A DNA stretch of 43,005 nucleotides from an uncultured Legionellales bacterium (GCA_913045195.1 CAJWQR010000007.1:1-43005); one strand, 5' to 3'. Counted from the first letter of the stretch, positions 10,950 through 21,299 are shown. Numbers and translations are program-made. Notes: a model not told the origin generated them from the sequence alone.

Positions 10950-11666
10950 ATGGATACTCATAAATATAATAGTAATAAAAAAAAATTATTATATCTCGTC
11001 AAAAATAAAAAAATGGCGATTGATTTTCCTGATATTACTGATGCCTTAAAAAATCCAAACGGTTTACTTGCGATTGGGGGTGATCTCGCCGAAACAAGAC
11101 TACTTAGTGCTTATCAAAAAGGAATATTCCCATGGTATAATGAGGGCGAACCTATATTATGGTGGGCTCCAAATCCACGATGTATATTAAAGCCAAATAA
11201 AATCCATATTTCCCATAGCCTCAAAAAATGTCTCCGAAAAAACCAATTTCAGATTACATATAATAGAAATTTTGCAAAAGTTATTAGTCAATGTTCAATT
11301 AACAGAAATAAAGATAATGATACGTGGATAACTGCTGATATTAAAAAAGCATTTATCAATTTACATAAAATAGGTTATGCCCATTCAGTTGAATGTTGGC
11401 ATAAGAAGGAACTTGTTGGCGGATTATACGGAATAGCTATGGGTAAAATTTTTTTTGGCGAATCTATGTTTAGTCTAATGACCAATACGTCTAAGATAAC
11501 TCTTGTTCATCTTGCGAAACGGCTTGAAGAAATGAACTTTCAATTAATTGATTGCCAAATAAATTCAAAACATTTGCAAACTCTCGGTGCACAACTGATT
11601 ACAAGAAATCAATTTACTAAATTCCTAAAAGATTTCTGTAATTTTAAAAAAATTTTATTGCATTAG
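10950..11666 (+). CDS. aat: Leucyl/phenylalanyl-tRNA--protein transferase
   Basis: Adds Leu or Phe from charged tRNA to N-terminal Lys/Arg of proteins, creating destabilising N-termini for ClpAP/ClpS. Family signatures are PNGLLAIGGDL, AYQKGIFPWYNEGEPILWWAPNPR, and GGLYGIAMGKIFFGESMFS. At 238 residues it is near the usual size, with a basic N-terminal extension of about 12 residues over the E. coli protein; no alternative start fits better and no clear ribosome-binding site is visible. It is followed by infA, as in E. coli. The frequent partner ate/bpt is not here, nor are clpS and clpA. Confidence 0.95.
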   Translation: MDTHKYNSNKKKLLYLVKNKKMAIDFPDITDALKNPNGLLAIGGDLAETRLLSAYQKGIFPWYNEGEPILWWAPNPRCILKPNKIHISHSLKKCLRKNQFQITYNRNFAKVISQCSINRNKDNDTWITADIKKAFINLHKIGYAHSVECWHKKELVGGLYGIAMGKIFFGESMFSLMTNTSKITLVHLAKRLEEMNFQLIDCQINSKHLQTLGAQLITRNQFTKFLKDFCNFKKILLH

Positions 11667-11740
11667 AAACACTTAAAATAACTATGCAGGCGCATAAAAT
11701 TAGTGCAAAATCCCAACCTTTTTAACTAAGGTATATATAT

Positions 11741-11959
11741 ATGGCAAAAGAAGATCAAATTGAAATGGAAGGTACAGTCGTCGAAACATTGCCGAATACA
11801 ATGTTTCGGGTTGAACTAGAAAATGGCCATCTTATAACTGCTCATATTTCAGGAAAAATGCGTAAACATTACATACGGATCCTCACTGGTGACCAGGTTA
11901 CCGTTGAAATGACGCCATATGACCTTTCTAAAGGTAGAATTACCTACAGAGCTAAATAA
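11741..11959 (+). CDS. infA: Translation initiation factor IF-1
   Basis: A 72-residue single OB-fold protein that occupies the ribosomal A site during initiation. The sequence is close to canonical, with [18 protein letters not shown] at the start, FRVELENGH in the middle and KGRITYRAK at the C-terminus; length is exactly typical. An AAGG site about 9 bases before the ATG serves as ribosome-binding site. It converges on kdsB with a 13-base gap and no visible terminator. Confidence 0.98.
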   Translation: MAKEDQIEMEGTVVETLPNTMFRVELENGHLITAHISGKMRKHYIRILTGDQVTVEMTPYDLSKGRITYRAK

Positions 11960-11972
11960 GTCTATTGCCGCA

Positions 11973-12716
11973 TTATTTATTTTTCACTTGTAGACGAGCC
12001 GCATTTAAATCTTCGCTCGTATCAATTCCAATCGCTTTATTATTTGCTACAACATCCAAATGAATCTTACCGCCATTATAAAGTATACGTAGTTGCTCTA
12101 ACTGTTCTACCTTTTCTAACTTACATTTTTTTAATTGAGTAAATTTTTTTAAGTACCCAGCGCGGTACGCATAAAGACCAATATGTTTATAAGCTTCTTC
12201 AGGCAATTTACCAGATCTGTCTGATGGTATTGGGGAACGGCTAAAATAAATGGCGCTATTTTTCGCGTCAAAAATAACTTTAACTACATTCGGATTTGTA
12301 TATTCATTCATGCTTTGAATTCGAACACATAACGTTGCAACATCGAAATTAGTATTTTTTGATAAATTTGATGCCAGTTTGTTTATTAATTGTGCTGGCA
12401 AATCAAATTCATCCCCCTGAAGATTTATTATTATTTCTTCATCATTGATATTAAGTTTTTCAACTACCTCAGCAATTCTATCAGTACCAGATTGATGTTC
12501 AGATGATGTTAATATTGCTGTTCCACCAAATGATGTAACAGTATCTATAATCTCGCTATTATCAGTAGCAATTAGAATTTTCTCAGCTTGTGTGCTAGAA
12601 GCTGTTTCAAAGATATGCTGAATTAAGGGTTTATCTTTTATCAATAATAAGGGTTTTCCAGGAAGCCTAGAGGAATTATAACGTGCTGGTATAATTATAG
12701 AAAAATTTGTTGGCAC
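11973..12716 (-). CDS. kdsB: 3-deoxy-manno-octulosonate cytidylyltransferase
   Basis: Activates Kdo with CTP to give CMP-Kdo for LPS inner-core synthesis. The 247-residue protein starts with IIPARYNSSRLPGKPL, the nucleotide-binding signature of the family, and has INLQGDEFDLP and an ATLCVRI segment; length is normal. The start is GTG at 12714-12716, and its G is shared with the TAG stop of the upstream gene, so translation is probably coupled. It is the last gene of an exbB-exbD-lpxK-Trm112-kdsB run that supplies the outer membrane. Confidence 0.96.
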   Translation of the reverse strand: MPTNFSIIIPARYNSSRLPGKPLLLIKDKPLIQHIFETASSTQAEKILIATDNSEIIDTVTSFGGTAILTSSEHQSGTDRIAEVVEKLNINDEEIIINLQGDEFDLPAQLINKLASNLSKNTNFDVATLCVRIQSMNEYTNPNVVKVIFDAKNSAIYFSRSPIPSDRSGKLPEEAYKHIGLYAYRAGYLKKFTQLKKCKLEKVEQLEQLRILYNGGKIHLDVVANNKAIGIDTSEDLNAARLQVKNK

Positions 12717-12904
12717 TAGTTAAATTTTTCCATTTCTTCTTCGCTAATTTGTCTAGCCTCCTCTTCAAGCATGATTGGTATATTATTACGTATAGGATAA
12801 GCTAGAAGAGCTGACTTAGAAATTAATTCTTGATTTTCTTTATCATATATCAAAGGTCCTTTTGTAACAGGACAAACCATAATTTCGAGTAATTTTTTAT
12901 CCAT
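12716..12904 (-). CDS. Trm112-like zinc-ribbon-type protein (YcaR family)
   Basis: A 62-residue protein of the Trm112/YcaR family. It opens with [17 protein letters not shown] and contains [19 protein letters not shown], both hallmarks. Only one cysteine of the usual zinc-ribbon remains (C11), as in many proteobacterial members found between lpxK and kdsB. It overlaps lpxK by 8 bases and kdsB by 1 base, which places it firmly in this operon. Its exact role in bacteria is not settled; the archaeal and eukaryotic relatives activate methyltransferases. Confidence 0.92.
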   Translation of the reverse strand: MDKKLLEIMVCPVTKGPLIYDKENQELISKSALLAYPIRNNIPIMLEEEARQISEEEMEKFN

Positions 12905-13901
12905 TAATGATTTTCTCCATAAGTTTATCTAGATCGTAAATAAATGATTTTGGCAATTCAGCCGAAATTGGTACATACCAATGTTTGTCGCTTGAGTAAT
13001 TTAAGCATTTTACCGCATCTTTCTCAGTCATAACTACTGGAAAATTATCATCAAATCTTACGTCATCTTTAGTAAATGAGTAATGGTCGGGGAATTTATG
13101 AATAATTAGCTCTAATTTATGACTACGAAGATATGAAAAAAAATGATCTGGATTATTTATTCCTGCTATTGCATGTACAGTCATGCCATGCAAATCTGAC
13201 ACAGGAATAGTCTTAGGCAGTTCATTTAATGATACTAATTGGTTATAGGTATAATCCATTTTATGCTCACACGTTCTGGCATTATACTTACTTACAATTA
13301 AATCAGCCTTAAATATTCTGTTTTTGGGTTCTCGTAGAGGGCCAGCAGGGAAACAATAATTGTTACCAAAACGGCGCTGGCCATCAATAACGGCGATTTC
13401 TATATCTCTAGCAAGTGAATAATGCTGCATACCGTCATCGCATAGAATTATATTACAATTATATTTTTCAACTAATTCCTTTGCTCCTTTTGCTCGTTTT
13501 TTTGCAACAACAACAGGGCAATTAGTATTTCTTGCAATTATTACTGGCTCATCCCCTACTAATAGAGGGTTGCTAGTTGGTTTAACTAATTCTATATTTG
13601 ATAAATATGTGCCACCATAACCTCTACTAACAATACCTGGTAAAAACCCCTTGCCCTTAAAATACTTAGCCAACCAAATAACAAGAGGTGTTTTACCTGT
13701 ACCGCCCGCAACTATATTTCCAACAACAATTGTTGGAGCATTAATTTTAGTTATAGAAATTAAACCTAACTGATAAAGCGTGCGTCTAAGATAAATAATA
13801 GATATGTATATCAAACTTAACGGGAAAAGAAGTAAACTAAATATATTCTTAGAATGCCAGACTTTTTCAATAAGATTTTCTAAAAAAAAGAATTTCCTCA
13901 T
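12897..13901 (-). CDS. lpxK: Tetraacyldisaccharide 4'-kinase
   Basis: Phosphorylates the 4' position of the lipid A disaccharide precursor at the inner face of the cytoplasmic membrane. An N-terminal membrane helix lies at about residues 20-37. The P-loop is [16 protein letters not shown], with the core GGTGKT at about 66-71. Other family blocks are [35 protein letters not shown] and [10 protein letters not shown] near the C-terminus. At 334 residues it is a normal LpxK. It lies 18 bases after exbD and overlaps the Trm112-like gene, so all are probably on one mRNA. Confidence 0.96.
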   Translation of the reverse strand: MRKFFFLENLIEKVWHSKNIFSLLLFPLSLIYISIIYLRRTLYQLGLISITKINAPTIVVGNIVAGGTGKTPLVIWLAKYFKGKGFLPGIVSRGYGGTYLSNIELVKPTSNPLLVGDEPVIIARNTNCPVVVAKKRAKGAKELVEKYNCNIILCDDGMQHYSLARDIEIAVIDGQRRFGNNYCFPAGPLREPKNRIFKADLIVSKYNARTCEHKMDYTYNQLVSLNELPKTIPVSDLHGMTVHAIAGINNPDHFFSYLRSHKLELIIHKFPDHYSFTKDDVRFDDNFPVVMTEKDAVKCLNYSSDKHWYVPISAELPKSFIYDLDKLMEKIING

Positions 13902-13919
13902 AAAATTTATATTAGATAT

Positions 13920-14345
13920 CTAATTTTTTTCGTCTTTTAGTATTTGAGTAGCATATGTTATTTTAACTAACTCTAATTGACGAAGTATATCTAATAAACG
14001 TACAACTGATTGATATTTAACATTAGCATCTGCACTAATAATTACAGGTGGTTTGTCTGAATATTCAATTTTATCAAGTAACGCAGTTTTTATTGTTTTA
14101 AATTCTGAATTAATTAATACAGTTCCATTGATGTAAATATTACCTGCTAAATCCAAGCCTATATTGATTGCGTCTGGCTTTGCATCCACAATCTTATTAG
14201 ATGCGCTTGGTAACGTAATATTAATTTCAGATTCATGTTTAAATGTTGTTGATACCATAAAAAAAATCAACAGTAAAAATACAACATCGATTAATGGTGT
14301 TATATCTAGATTAAATTCATCTTTGTTTTTTGATTTAAAATTCAT
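13920..14345 (-). CDS. exbD: ExbD/TolR-family energy-transducing protein
   Basis: A 141-residue inner-membrane protein of the ExbD/TolR family. After a short cytoplasmic tail comes DITPLIDVVFLLLIFFMV, one membrane helix whose Asp (about residue 20) is the conserved proton-carrying residue. The periplasmic domain contains the typical PVIISADANVKYQSVV block. It is 14 bases downstream of exbB. Because the pair lies next to lpxK and no tonB, tolA or tolB is present, its partner (TonB-like or other) cannot be read here. Confidence 0.93.
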   Translation of the reverse strand: MNFKSKNKDEFNLDITPLIDVVFLLLIFFMVSTTFKHESEINITLPSASNKIVDAKPDAINIGLDLAGNIYINGTVLINSEFKTIKTALLDKIEYSDKPPVIISADANVKYQSVVRLLDILRQLELVKITYATQILKDEKN

Positions 14346-14359
14346 TAATTCTATATTTA

Positions 14360-14980
14360 TTACGAATTATCCTTTTCTCGAATACCATGCATAACTTCGA
14401 CCATCTTCAAAGCTTCTTGCTCCATAGTTACAACTAGATCATCAACTTTACCTCGAAAGTACCTATAAAACATCAAGCTTGGAATTGCTACTGAGAGCCC
14501 AGCTGCTGTTGTAAGTAATGCTTCTGAAATACCTTCAGAGAGAACACTTGGGTCACCAATTCCCTGAGAAGTTATAACAGTAAAAACTTTTATCATACCA
14601 ATGACGGTTCCCAACAATCCCAGTAATGGAGTAATCGATGATATTGTTCCCAGTGTATTAAGAAAACGTTCTAAACCATGCGCTACAAGCCGCCCAACTT
14701 CCTCAATACTTTCTTTCATGATTTCGCGAGAATGTTTTCGATTTAACAGTCCTGCCGCTAAAATCATTCCCAATGGTGAATTTGTGCGTAAGGCTTGAAT
14801 ACGTTTTGCATCAAGCTGATCTGATTTATGCCATTGCCATACATTAGCAACTAAATTAGTCGGTACTATCTTAGTCTCTCTCAGCGACCAAAAACGTTCG
14901 GCAATGATAGCCATAGAAATTATAGAACATGCCAAAATAGGCCACATTAAAAAACCACCGGCACGAATTAGTTCAAACAA
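14360..14980 (-). CDS. exbB: ExbB/TolQ/MotA-family proton channel protein
   Basis: A 206-residue three-helix membrane protein that forms the proton channel with ExbD. Segments lie at about residues 8-28, 110-135 and 150-175. Family motifs are the N-terminal GGFLMWPIL, then LNTLGTISSITPLLGLLGTV and ISEALLTTAAGLSVAIPS. The start is TTG at 14978-14980, supported by a GAGG site eight to nine bases upstream; an ATG just upstream is out of frame. It heads the minus-strand operon running to kdsB. In Pseudomonas the neighbour on this side is comEC, which is absent here. Confidence 0.93.
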   Translation of the reverse strand: MFELIRAGGFLMWPILACSIISMAIIAERFWSLRETKIVPTNLVANVWQWHKSDQLDAKRIQALRTNSPLGMILAAGLLNRKHSREIMKESIEEVGRLVAHGLERFLNTLGTISSITPLLGLLGTVIGMIKVFTVITSQGIGDPSVLSEGISEALLTTAAGLSVAIPSLMFYRYFRGKVDDLVVTMEQEALKMVEVMHGIREKDNS

Positions 14981-15087
14981 ATCATCTTACCTCTAAAATT
15001 TTCGCTGTTATTCTACCAAGAAAATGAAGAAGCACCTATATTCCCACAGAGAACTATTTAATTTGCTCTTATTACTAAATATTAGGC

Positions 15088-15093
15088 TATAAT
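15088..15093 (+). promoter_or_regulatory. Candidate -10 box for the DUF2062 gene
   Basis: A perfect TATAAT lies 35 bases before the ATG of the DUF2062 gene in the divergent exbB intergenic region. The best -35 candidate, TTGCTC at 15063-15068, has a long 19-base spacer, so promoter strength is uncertain. A start of transcription near 15100 would give a leader of about 29 bases. Confidence 0.35.
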
Positions 15094-15128
15094 AGCGCGC
15101 TTTTTATACGTTAGAAATTCTAAAATAA

Positions 15129-15656
15129 ATGACTTTCCGAGATCTTGTTAAGCATTATATACCGCATAAGAAAAGCATAGAAGATAATAAGATCCTGCGG
15201 CTACTTGCTGAATATCTGCATGACCCAAATATCTGGCATATCCATAGGCGCTCTTCTGCCGGCGGAGCCGCAATTGGAATATTTTGTGCATTTATACCGT
15301 TCCCTATTCAAACATTTAGCGCGGCAATCCTTGCAATTTACCTTAGAATGAATCTACCTATTTCAATACTTTTCTCATTTTTTACTAATCCAATTACAAT
15401 TCCATTTATCTTTTTTTATTGCTATAAATTGGGCTCAATTATCTTATTGATTGATGAACAAAAAATTGAAAATATTAGCCTAAATAACACAACTTTATAC
15501 GAGTGGTTTAATACTATATTTCTAAATATTTGGGAGCCTTTGCTGGTTGGTTGTTTTATTTTGGGGTTAATTGCTTCTGCTATAACATATTCCCTTGTAA
15601 GGTTGATGTGGCGTTTCGGAGCTATAATAAAATGGGGGCGTAGACATAAATTATAG
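15129..15656 (+). CDS. DUF2062 family membrane protein
   Basis: A 175-residue inner-membrane protein with the DUF2062 signature: IWHIHRRSSAGGAAIGIFCAF, then PFPIQTFSAAILAIYLRMNLPIS and TNPITIPFIF. Three hydrophobic segments lie at about residues 55-75, 85-110 and 138-160. The function is unknown; the gene is often found near lolCDE and comEC in gammaproteobacteria, and here it faces lolD with a 10-base gap. The start is ATG at 15129. Confidence 0.87.
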   Translation: MTFRDLVKHYIPHKKSIEDNKILRLLAEYLHDPNIWHIHRRSSAGGAAIGIFCAFIPFPIQTFSAAILAIYLRMNLPISILFSFFTNPITIPFIFFYCYKLGSIILLIDEQKIENISLNNTTLYEWFNTIFLNIWEPLLVGCFILGLIASAITYSLVRLMWRFGAIIKWGRRHKL

Positions 15657-15666
15657 TAAATGAATT

Positions 15667-16347
15667 TTATTTATCTATAAGGACTCCATCTCTTAATTCG
15701 CAAATTTTATCTGCTCTTTTAGAAAGTTCTACATTATGCGTAACCATTATCAAGCTACTATTATGATTTTGATTGAGCTCTAAGATTAATTCAAAAACCT
15801 CATTAGCTGATTTTTCATCTAGATTACCAGTTGGTTCATCGGCAAGTATACATGAGGGATTAGTGACTAGTGCCCTAGCAATTGCAGTACGTTGACGTTC
15901 TCCCCCTGACAGTTCCCCTGGTTTATGCGTCATGCGTTCTGATAACCCAACTTCAGATAGTATAACTTCTGCTTTTTCATAGGCAGCACGCTTAGCGCAT
16001 CGTCTAATTAATAATGGCATAGCGACATTTTCTTTTGCAGTAAATTCTGGCAATAAATGATGAAATTGATAGATAAAGCCAAGATATTCATTACGTAATT
16101 GACCTCGCTCTTCATTATTTAATTCATTTATGCTTTTTTTGTTAATAAAAATGCTTCCGCTGTCTGGTATATCTAAACCAGCAAGTAAATGCAGTAATGT
16201 GCTTTTACCTGATCCAGAGGTACCAATAATAGCGATGCTTTGATTTTTCTGAATACTAAATTCAATACCCTTTAAAACATCGACAGATAAATCCCCATCA
16301 TTAAATGATTTTCTAATATTTTGAGCTGCAATCAATATATTACTCAT
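15667..16347 (-). CDS. lolD: Lipoprotein-releasing system ATP-binding protein LolD
   Basis: ABC ATPase that powers release of lipoproteins from the inner membrane to LolA. It has Walker A GTSGSGKST at about residues 42-50, the Q-loop region FIYQFHHLLPEFTAKENVAMP typical of LolD/MacB, signature LSGGERQR, Walker B ILADEPTGNLD and an H-loop in MVTHN. The 226-residue length is standard. Its start overlaps the end of lolC by 8 bases. The first gene of the Lol route, lolA, is elsewhere in the window. Confidence 0.96.
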   Translation of the reverse strand: MSNILIAAQNIRKSFNDGDLSVDVLKGIEFSIQKNQSIAIIGTSGSGKSTLLHLLAGLDIPDSGSIFINKKSINELNNEERGQLRNEYLGFIYQFHHLLPEFTAKENVAMPLLIRRCAKRAAYEKAEVILSEVGLSERMTHKPGELSGGERQRTAIARALVTNPSCILADEPTGNLDEKSANEVFELILELNQNHNSSLIMVTHNVELSKRADKICELRDGVLIDK

Positions 16348-17587
16348 AACGTAATGCTTCGGCTGGTAAGGTGTTAGCGGCCCGAAATGCAGGATAGATT
16401 GTCGCTAATAAACATAACACAAAAGAAACAACGCTTATAAGTATAACATCGCTCCAATGCATATCTGAGGGAAGATCGCTTATATAATACACGTCAGGAG
16501 AAAGAAATTTGTACCCAAGGATATTTTCTAAAGCGGGCACTAAAGTTTCTATGTTTGATGCTAGCCAGACGCCTCCAATAACCCCTAATAAAATACCAAT
16601 AGCGCCAATAATTGTGCCTTGTATTATAAATATTTTTAAAATACTTTTCGGGCTTGCGCCAAGTGTTCTTAATACTGCAATATCAGATTGCTTGTCTGAC
16701 ACTGCCATCACAAGTGTTGATATAATATTAAATGCAGCAACTGCAACGATTAACGTTAATATAACAAACATTACCGTCTTCTCAGTTTTTAGTGCACGAA
16801 AAAAATTCGAATGCCGTTGTGTCCAGTCTATCACCCAATACTTACTCGATAATTGACTCGCAATTTCTCTGCTGATAGTGGGTGCTTTTAGTATATTATT
16901 CGTTTTTAACCGTATTCCAGTAGGATTTGATTTACGAAATAATCGCAATGCATCATTCATATGGATTAATGCTAAACCACTATCAAATTCATGCATACCA
17001 ACTTCAAAAATACCAATTAATGTAAATCGTTTTAACCTTGGCAAAATACCGGCAGGAGTAAAATTTACTTGAGGGGCTACTAATGTTACTTTATCTCCAA
17101 TTTTTAAATTGAGTTTTCTCGCAAGTTCAGAGCCCAATATAATATTAAATTCAGTAGATTTTAAATCATTTAAATCGCCTTCAATCATTTTCTCAGCAAC
17201 AATTGCAACATTCTTTTCTTCATGCGGTAAAATTCCGCGTATTATTACCCCATTAACAATTTTATCTTTAGTTAGCATACCTTCTGCGTGAAAATATGGG
17301 GCGGCACCGACAATTTCTGGGTGATCTTTTATATTGTTTATTACTAATTGCCAGTCCTTTAAACCATTCAATTCTTCAATGACAGCATGGGATGCCATAC
17401 CAAGTATTCGATCCTTGAGTTCTTTTTCAAAGCCATTCATAACAGAAATTACAGTAATTAATGCCATGACACCAAGAGCAACGCCAATCATGGATGACAT
17501 TGAAATAAAGGAAATAAAATGATTGCGTCTTCGAGCACGTACATAACGTAGCCCAATCATAGTCTCAAACGAGTTATACATAGTCAT
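16340..17587 (-). CDS. lolC: Lipoprotein-releasing ABC transporter permease LolC/LolE
   Basis: A 415-residue permease with four membrane helices (about 28-50, 272-298, 317-342, 378-402) around a large periplasmic domain, the FtsX/MacB layout. LolC/E-specific stretches are GLRYVRARRRNHFISFIS, ALGVMALITVISVMNGFEKEL and TLGASPKSILKIF. The partner lolD follows with an 8-base overlap. Many gammaproteobacteria have a second permease (lolE) after lolD; here lolD is followed by a convergent gene, so this may be a single LolF-like permease acting as a homodimer, unless lolE is elsewhere. Confidence 0.93.
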   Translation of the reverse strand: MTMYNSFETMIGLRYVRARRRNHFISFISMSSMIGVALGVMALITVISVMNGFEKELKDRILGMASHAVIEELNGLKDWQLVINNIKDHPEIVGAAPYFHAEGMLTKDKIVNGVIIRGILPHEEKNVAIVAEKMIEGDLNDLKSTEFNIILGSELARKLNLKIGDKVTLVAPQVNFTPAGILPRLKRFTLIGIFEVGMHEFDSGLALIHMNDALRLFRKSNPTGIRLKTNNILKAPTISREIASQLSSKYWVIDWTQRHSNFFRALKTEKTVMFVILTLIVAVAAFNIISTLVMAVSDKQSDIAVLRTLGASPKSILKIFIIQGTIIGAIGILLGVIGGVWLASNIETLVPALENILGYKFLSPDVYYISDLPSDMHWSDVILISVVSFVLCLLATIYPAFRAANTLPAEALRYE

Positions 17588-17708
17588 CTATTATAAGGGG
17601 GTTATATAAACGTTGAAACTAAAATAAAATGAGAGATTGATTATGATTTATCTTTTTGATATTAAATTTAAGTTATAGTGAATCCTATTACCAATAATTA
17701 ATTAAATT

Positions 17709-18386
17709 ATGAAAATTCTAGCTATTGAAACAGCAACCGAGGCATGCTCAGCAGCACTCGAAATCGACAATTCATGTGTGTATCGTCATAAAATAGCGCC
17801 AAGGAAACATACAGAATTAATCCTTCCTATGATTGATTCTCTTCTTAAAGAAGCAGACATAAGGGTGAATTCTTTGGATGTGATTGCTTTAGGGTGCGGT
17901 CCGGGAGCATTTACTGGCGTACGTATAGCAATTGGAATAGCTCAGGGGCTTGCCTTTCCTTTTGATATTCCTGTAATACCAGTTTCGACATTAGCTGCAT
18001 TAGCGCAGCAATTTTCAAAAGATTACAATTATATTGCAACTGCAATAGATGCGCGTATGAAAGAAATTTATTGGGGGCTTTATAAAAAAAATAGCTCTAA
18101 CATAATGGAAGAAGTCATAAAAGAAAGCGTATGCCTGCCTAGTAATATTTCATCTCCCACTAAAAATGAATGGTTTGGTGCTGGAACTGGATGGAAAACC
18201 TACTCCGAAGAAATTAGATCAAAATTCAAATGTAATATTATAGATTTTAAGGATGATGTTTATCCGCACGCAAAAGATGTAATTGAATTAGCAAAACCAG
18301 CTTATCGAGATGGTAAGTTTATTTCTGCCGAACAGATATCGCCAATTTATTTGAGAAATAATGTTGTGAATCAGAAAAATCGTTAA
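17709..18386 (+). CDS. tsaB: tRNA threonylcarbamoyladenosine biosynthesis protein TsaB
   Basis: Partner of TsaD and TsaE in making the universal t6A37 modification of ANN-decoding tRNAs. The 225-residue ASKHA-fold protein begins KILAIETATEACSAAL, followed by RKHTELILPMIDSLL and ALGCGPGAFTGVRIAIG, all diagnostic of TsaB (YeaZ). Length is normal. It is divergent from lolC and converges on efp with a 16-base gap. No clear ribosome-binding site is visible before its ATG. Confidence 0.94.
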   Translation: MKILAIETATEACSAALEIDNSCVYRHKIAPRKHTELILPMIDSLLKEADIRVNSLDVIALGCGPGAFTGVRIAIGIAQGLAFPFDIPVIPVSTLAALAQQFSKDYNYIATAIDARMKEIYWGLYKKNSSNIMEEVIKESVCLPSNISSPTKNEWFGAGTGWKTYSEEIRSKFKCNIIDFKDDVYPHAKDVIELAKPAYRDGKFISAEQISPIYLRNNVVNQKNR

Positions 18387-18402
18387 TTAAATATTAATTT
18401 AC

Positions 18403-18969
18403 TTATTCTTTGGCGCGGCTTACGTATTCGCCCGTTCGTGTATCAATCTTTAAAGAGTCCCCAGCATCAATAAATAGTGGCACTTTAACTATAGTACCAG
18501 TTTCGAGTGTTGCAGGTTTTGAGCCACCTTGAGCAGTATCGCCACGCACACCCGGATCTGTATCTTTAATTTTTAAAATGACAAAATTAGGCGGTGCAAT
18601 TGTAAGCGGTACTTCATTCCAAAGAGTAACAAAACAGATCTCTTCGCCTGTGATCCATTGTTTAGCGTCAGCGATTACATTTTCATTGGCAGCATACTGC
18701 TCAAAAGTATTTTGATCCATAAAATACCAATTTTCACCATCGTTATATAGATATTGCATTTCTATTTCAACAACATCTGCAGCTTCTAGCGAATCACCAG
18801 ATTTATATGTTTTTTCTAAGACCCTACTTGTTTTTAAGTTACGTATTTTAATACGATTAAATGCTTGTCCTTTGCCGGGTTTGACAAACTCATTATCAAT
18901 AATAGTGCAGGGATCCCCATCAACGATAATTTTAAGTCCCGGTTTAAATTCACTAGTACTATAGGCCAC
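18403..18969 (-). CDS. efp: Elongation factor P
   Basis: A 188-residue three-domain factor that relieves ribosome stalling at polyproline stretches. The modification loop [10 protein letters not shown] is present, with Lys33 equivalent to E. coli Lys34, the site of beta-lysylation by EpmA/EpmB. The C-terminal domain carries the family signature block ending [15 protein letters not shown]. Neither epmA nor epmB is in the window. It lies 43 bases upstream of the end of parC and has a good ribosome-binding site (AGGAGAA) before its ATG. Confidence 0.97.
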   Translation of the reverse strand: MAYSTSEFKPGLKIIVDGDPCTIIDNEFVKPGKGQAFNRIKIRNLKTSRVLEKTYKSGDSLEAADVVEIEMQYLYNDGENWYFMDQNTFEQYAANENVIADAKQWITGEEICFVTLWNEVPLTIAPPNFVILKIKDTDPGVRGDTAQGGSKPATLETGTIVKVPLFIDAGDSLKIDTRTGEYVSRAKE

Positions 18970-19012
18970 TAAGGCTTCTCCTAATTATAATATTTATCTT
19001 TTATTATTCTAT

Positions 19013-21268
19013 TTATGAGATTTCAGACGAAATTCTTACAACATTTCGGAAGCCACGTTTCAACATGCTCCCCCTACGCCCTCTCTCACCAATATAATGC
19101 TCTTGCTCATCAACTTTCATTATCGTGCGTCTTTTATCTGTATAAATGATGAGGTTATCCATTTCACTCATTGCAGTCATTGCAACAACATATTCTTCTC
19201 TTGTTTTAAGTTTAGCAGGAGGGATTTGAATTATCTTTAGGCCTTTTCCTTTTGGTAATAATGTCAATTCAGATATAGGAAACATCAATAATCTCCCAAT
19301 AGAACTTACTGCCGCGACCCAATCATTTTTAATATTATTTACTCTTGTGGGAAGTAAAACCTTGGAGTTGTTTGGTACTTTTATTATTGATTTGCCATTT
19401 CTGTTTTTCGTATACGTATCCTCTAATTTTACCATAAACCCGTAACCACTATCTGTTCCTACAAGATAAATAGTTGATGGATCACCTGTCATAACGCCTT
19501 CAAAACTAACGCCATCTGGCGGAGTTAGTCTTGCGGAAATTGGCTCGCCAAAACTACGAGCAGATGGTAGTGAATAGGAAGGTAATGAGTAACAACGGCC
19601 GCTTGAGTCAAGGAAAACAGCAAGTTGATTGGTTTTTCCCAAACCTATCTGTTTAAAATCATCGCCGCTTTTATAATTTAATGAAACTGGATCAACATCA
19701 TGCCCTTTTGCAGCACGCACCCATCCTTTTTTTGACAGAATAATACTAACTGCTTCAGAACTAATAAGGCTATTCTCATCAATTACCTTTGCATCTTCCA
19801 CCTCCTTAATAGGAGATTGACGTTCATCACTAAATAGTTTTGCATCGTTTTCAAGCTCTCGTCTGACTAATGTTTTCAGACGTGATTTCGATCCTAATAT
19901 AGTTTCTAGCTGTTTCTTCTCTTTTTTTAGATTACTTAATTCAATCTTGATCTTTTGTTCTTCAAGTTTTGCTAATTTTCGTAATCTTAAATCTAAAATA
20001 GCATTGGCTTGTATATCGCTTAATTTAAAGTTTTTTATTAAAACACTTTTTGGATTTTCTTCTTTCCTAATTATCTTAATAATTTTATCTATATTTAAAT
20101 AAGCAATCATTAGGCCATTTAAAATGTGAATTAAAGAAATAATATTATCTAATCTAAACTGTAGTCTCTTGCGGGAAGTTTCAATTCTATATTCTAGCCA
20201 CTCTTTTAAAATAGTTTTTAAGTCTTTGACTTGTGGGCGACCATTGAGACCAATTATATTTAAATTAACTCGATAACTACGCTCAAGATCAGTTGTTGCA
20301 AATAAATGTAACATTAGTTCCTCTATATCTATACGGTTTGAACGTGGCACTAAAATTAATCTGGTTGGGTTCTCATGGTCTGATTCATCCCGAAGATCAT
20401 CGATCATAGGTAATTTTTTTGACTGCATTTGAGATGCAATCTGCTCTAAAACTTTATTTCCAGAACTTTGATATGGTAACGACGTTATCACAATATTTTC
20501 GTCTTCTTTTTCCCAGACTGCGCGCATTTTTATCGAACCATTTCCTGTTTTATAAATTTCATGTATTGATGATTTAGAACTAATAATTTCAGCGTTCGTT
20601 GGAAAATCCGGGCCTTTAATATGCTTGCATAATTCAAGCACAGAGCTTTTTGGCGCTTCTAGTAATCTAATGCATGCGCTGATAACTTCTTTTAAATTAT
20701 GCGGGGGGATATCGGTTGCCATTCCTACTGCAATTCCGGTTGTCCCGTTTAATAAGATATTAGGTAATCTTGCTGGTAATAATTTTGGTTCCTCGAGAGT
20801 TCCATCGAAATTAGGGAGCCAATCAACCGTCCCCTGTTCTACCTCATTAAGTAATATGTCAGCATAAGCAGTCAATTTTGATTCGGTATATCGCATTGCT
20901 GCAAAGGACTTTGGATCATCCATTGAGCCCCAGTTTCCCTGTCCATCAATTAAGGGATAGCGATAAGAAAAATCTTGTGCCATCAATACCATGGCTTCAT
21001 AACAAGCTGAATCACCATGGGGATGAAATTTACCAATAACATCACCCACGGTTCTTGCTGATTTTTTGTATTTTGAGGTAGCTTTTAACCCTAATTCAGA
21101 CATTGCATAGATAATACGACGTTGCACAGGCTTTAGTCCGTCACCAATATGAGGTAAGGCACGGTCCAGAATGACGTACATGGAATAATCTAAATAGGCT
21201 TTTTCAGTATATTCCTCTAGCGGCCGTTTCTCATTTTGCTCAAAGTCGAAACTCATCGAATCTGACAT
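19013..21268 (-). CDS. parC: DNA topoisomerase IV subunit A
   Basis: A 751-residue DNA-cleaving subunit of topoisomerase IV, which unlinks daughter chromosomes together with ParE. The catalytic tyrosine is Y127 in [10 protein letters not shown]. The quinolone-resistance region reads [10 protein letters not shown] with S87 and E91, the unmutated states of E. coli ParC S80 and E84. The C-terminus has the shorter ParC-type beta-pinwheel, without the GyrA box, and length matches ParC rather than GyrA. An ATG with GAGGT seven bases upstream sets the start. It follows parE by 71 bases. Confidence 0.96.
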   Translation of the reverse strand: MSDSMSFDFEQNEKRPLEEYTEKAYLDYSMYVILDRALPHIGDGLKPVQRRIIYAMSELGLKATSKYKKSARTVGDVIGKFHPHGDSACYEAMVLMAQDFSYRYPLIDGQGNWGSMDDPKSFAAMRYTESKLTAYADILLNEVEQGTVDWLPNFDGTLEEPKLLPARLPNILLNGTTGIAVGMATDIPPHNLKEVISACIRLLEAPKSSVLELCKHIKGPDFPTNAEIISSKSSIHEIYKTGNGSIKMRAVWEKEDENIVITSLPYQSSGNKVLEQIASQMQSKKLPMIDDLRDESDHENPTRLILVPRSNRIDIEELMLHLFATTDLERSYRVNLNIIGLNGRPQVKDLKTILKEWLEYRIETSRKRLQFRLDNIISLIHILNGLMIAYLNIDKIIKIIRKEENPKSVLIKNFKLSDIQANAILDLRLRKLAKLEEQKIKIELSNLKKEKKQLETILGSKSRLKTLVRRELENDAKLFSDERQSPIKEVEDAKVIDENSLISSEAVSIILSKKGWVRAAKGHDVDPVSLNYKSGDDFKQIGLGKTNQLAVFLDSSGRCYSLPSYSLPSARSFGEPISARLTPPDGVSFEGVMTGDPSTIYLVGTDSGYGFMVKLEDTYTKNRNGKSIIKVPNNSKVLLPTRVNNIKNDWVAAVSSIGRLLMFPISELTLLPKGKGLKIIQIPPAKLKTREEYVVAMTAMSEMDNLIIYTDKRRTIMKVDEQEHYIGERGRRGSMLKRGFRNVVRISSEIS

Positions 21269-21299
21269 ATTAATAACCTCTATTATAGATTAAGTATAT

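Noticed and set aside
10950-11959. Absence of ate/bpt between aat and infA as a sign of a broken N-end rule pathway
   Set aside because: E. coli also has aat and infA side by side without ate, so the order is ordinary; clpS and clpA may be outside the window.
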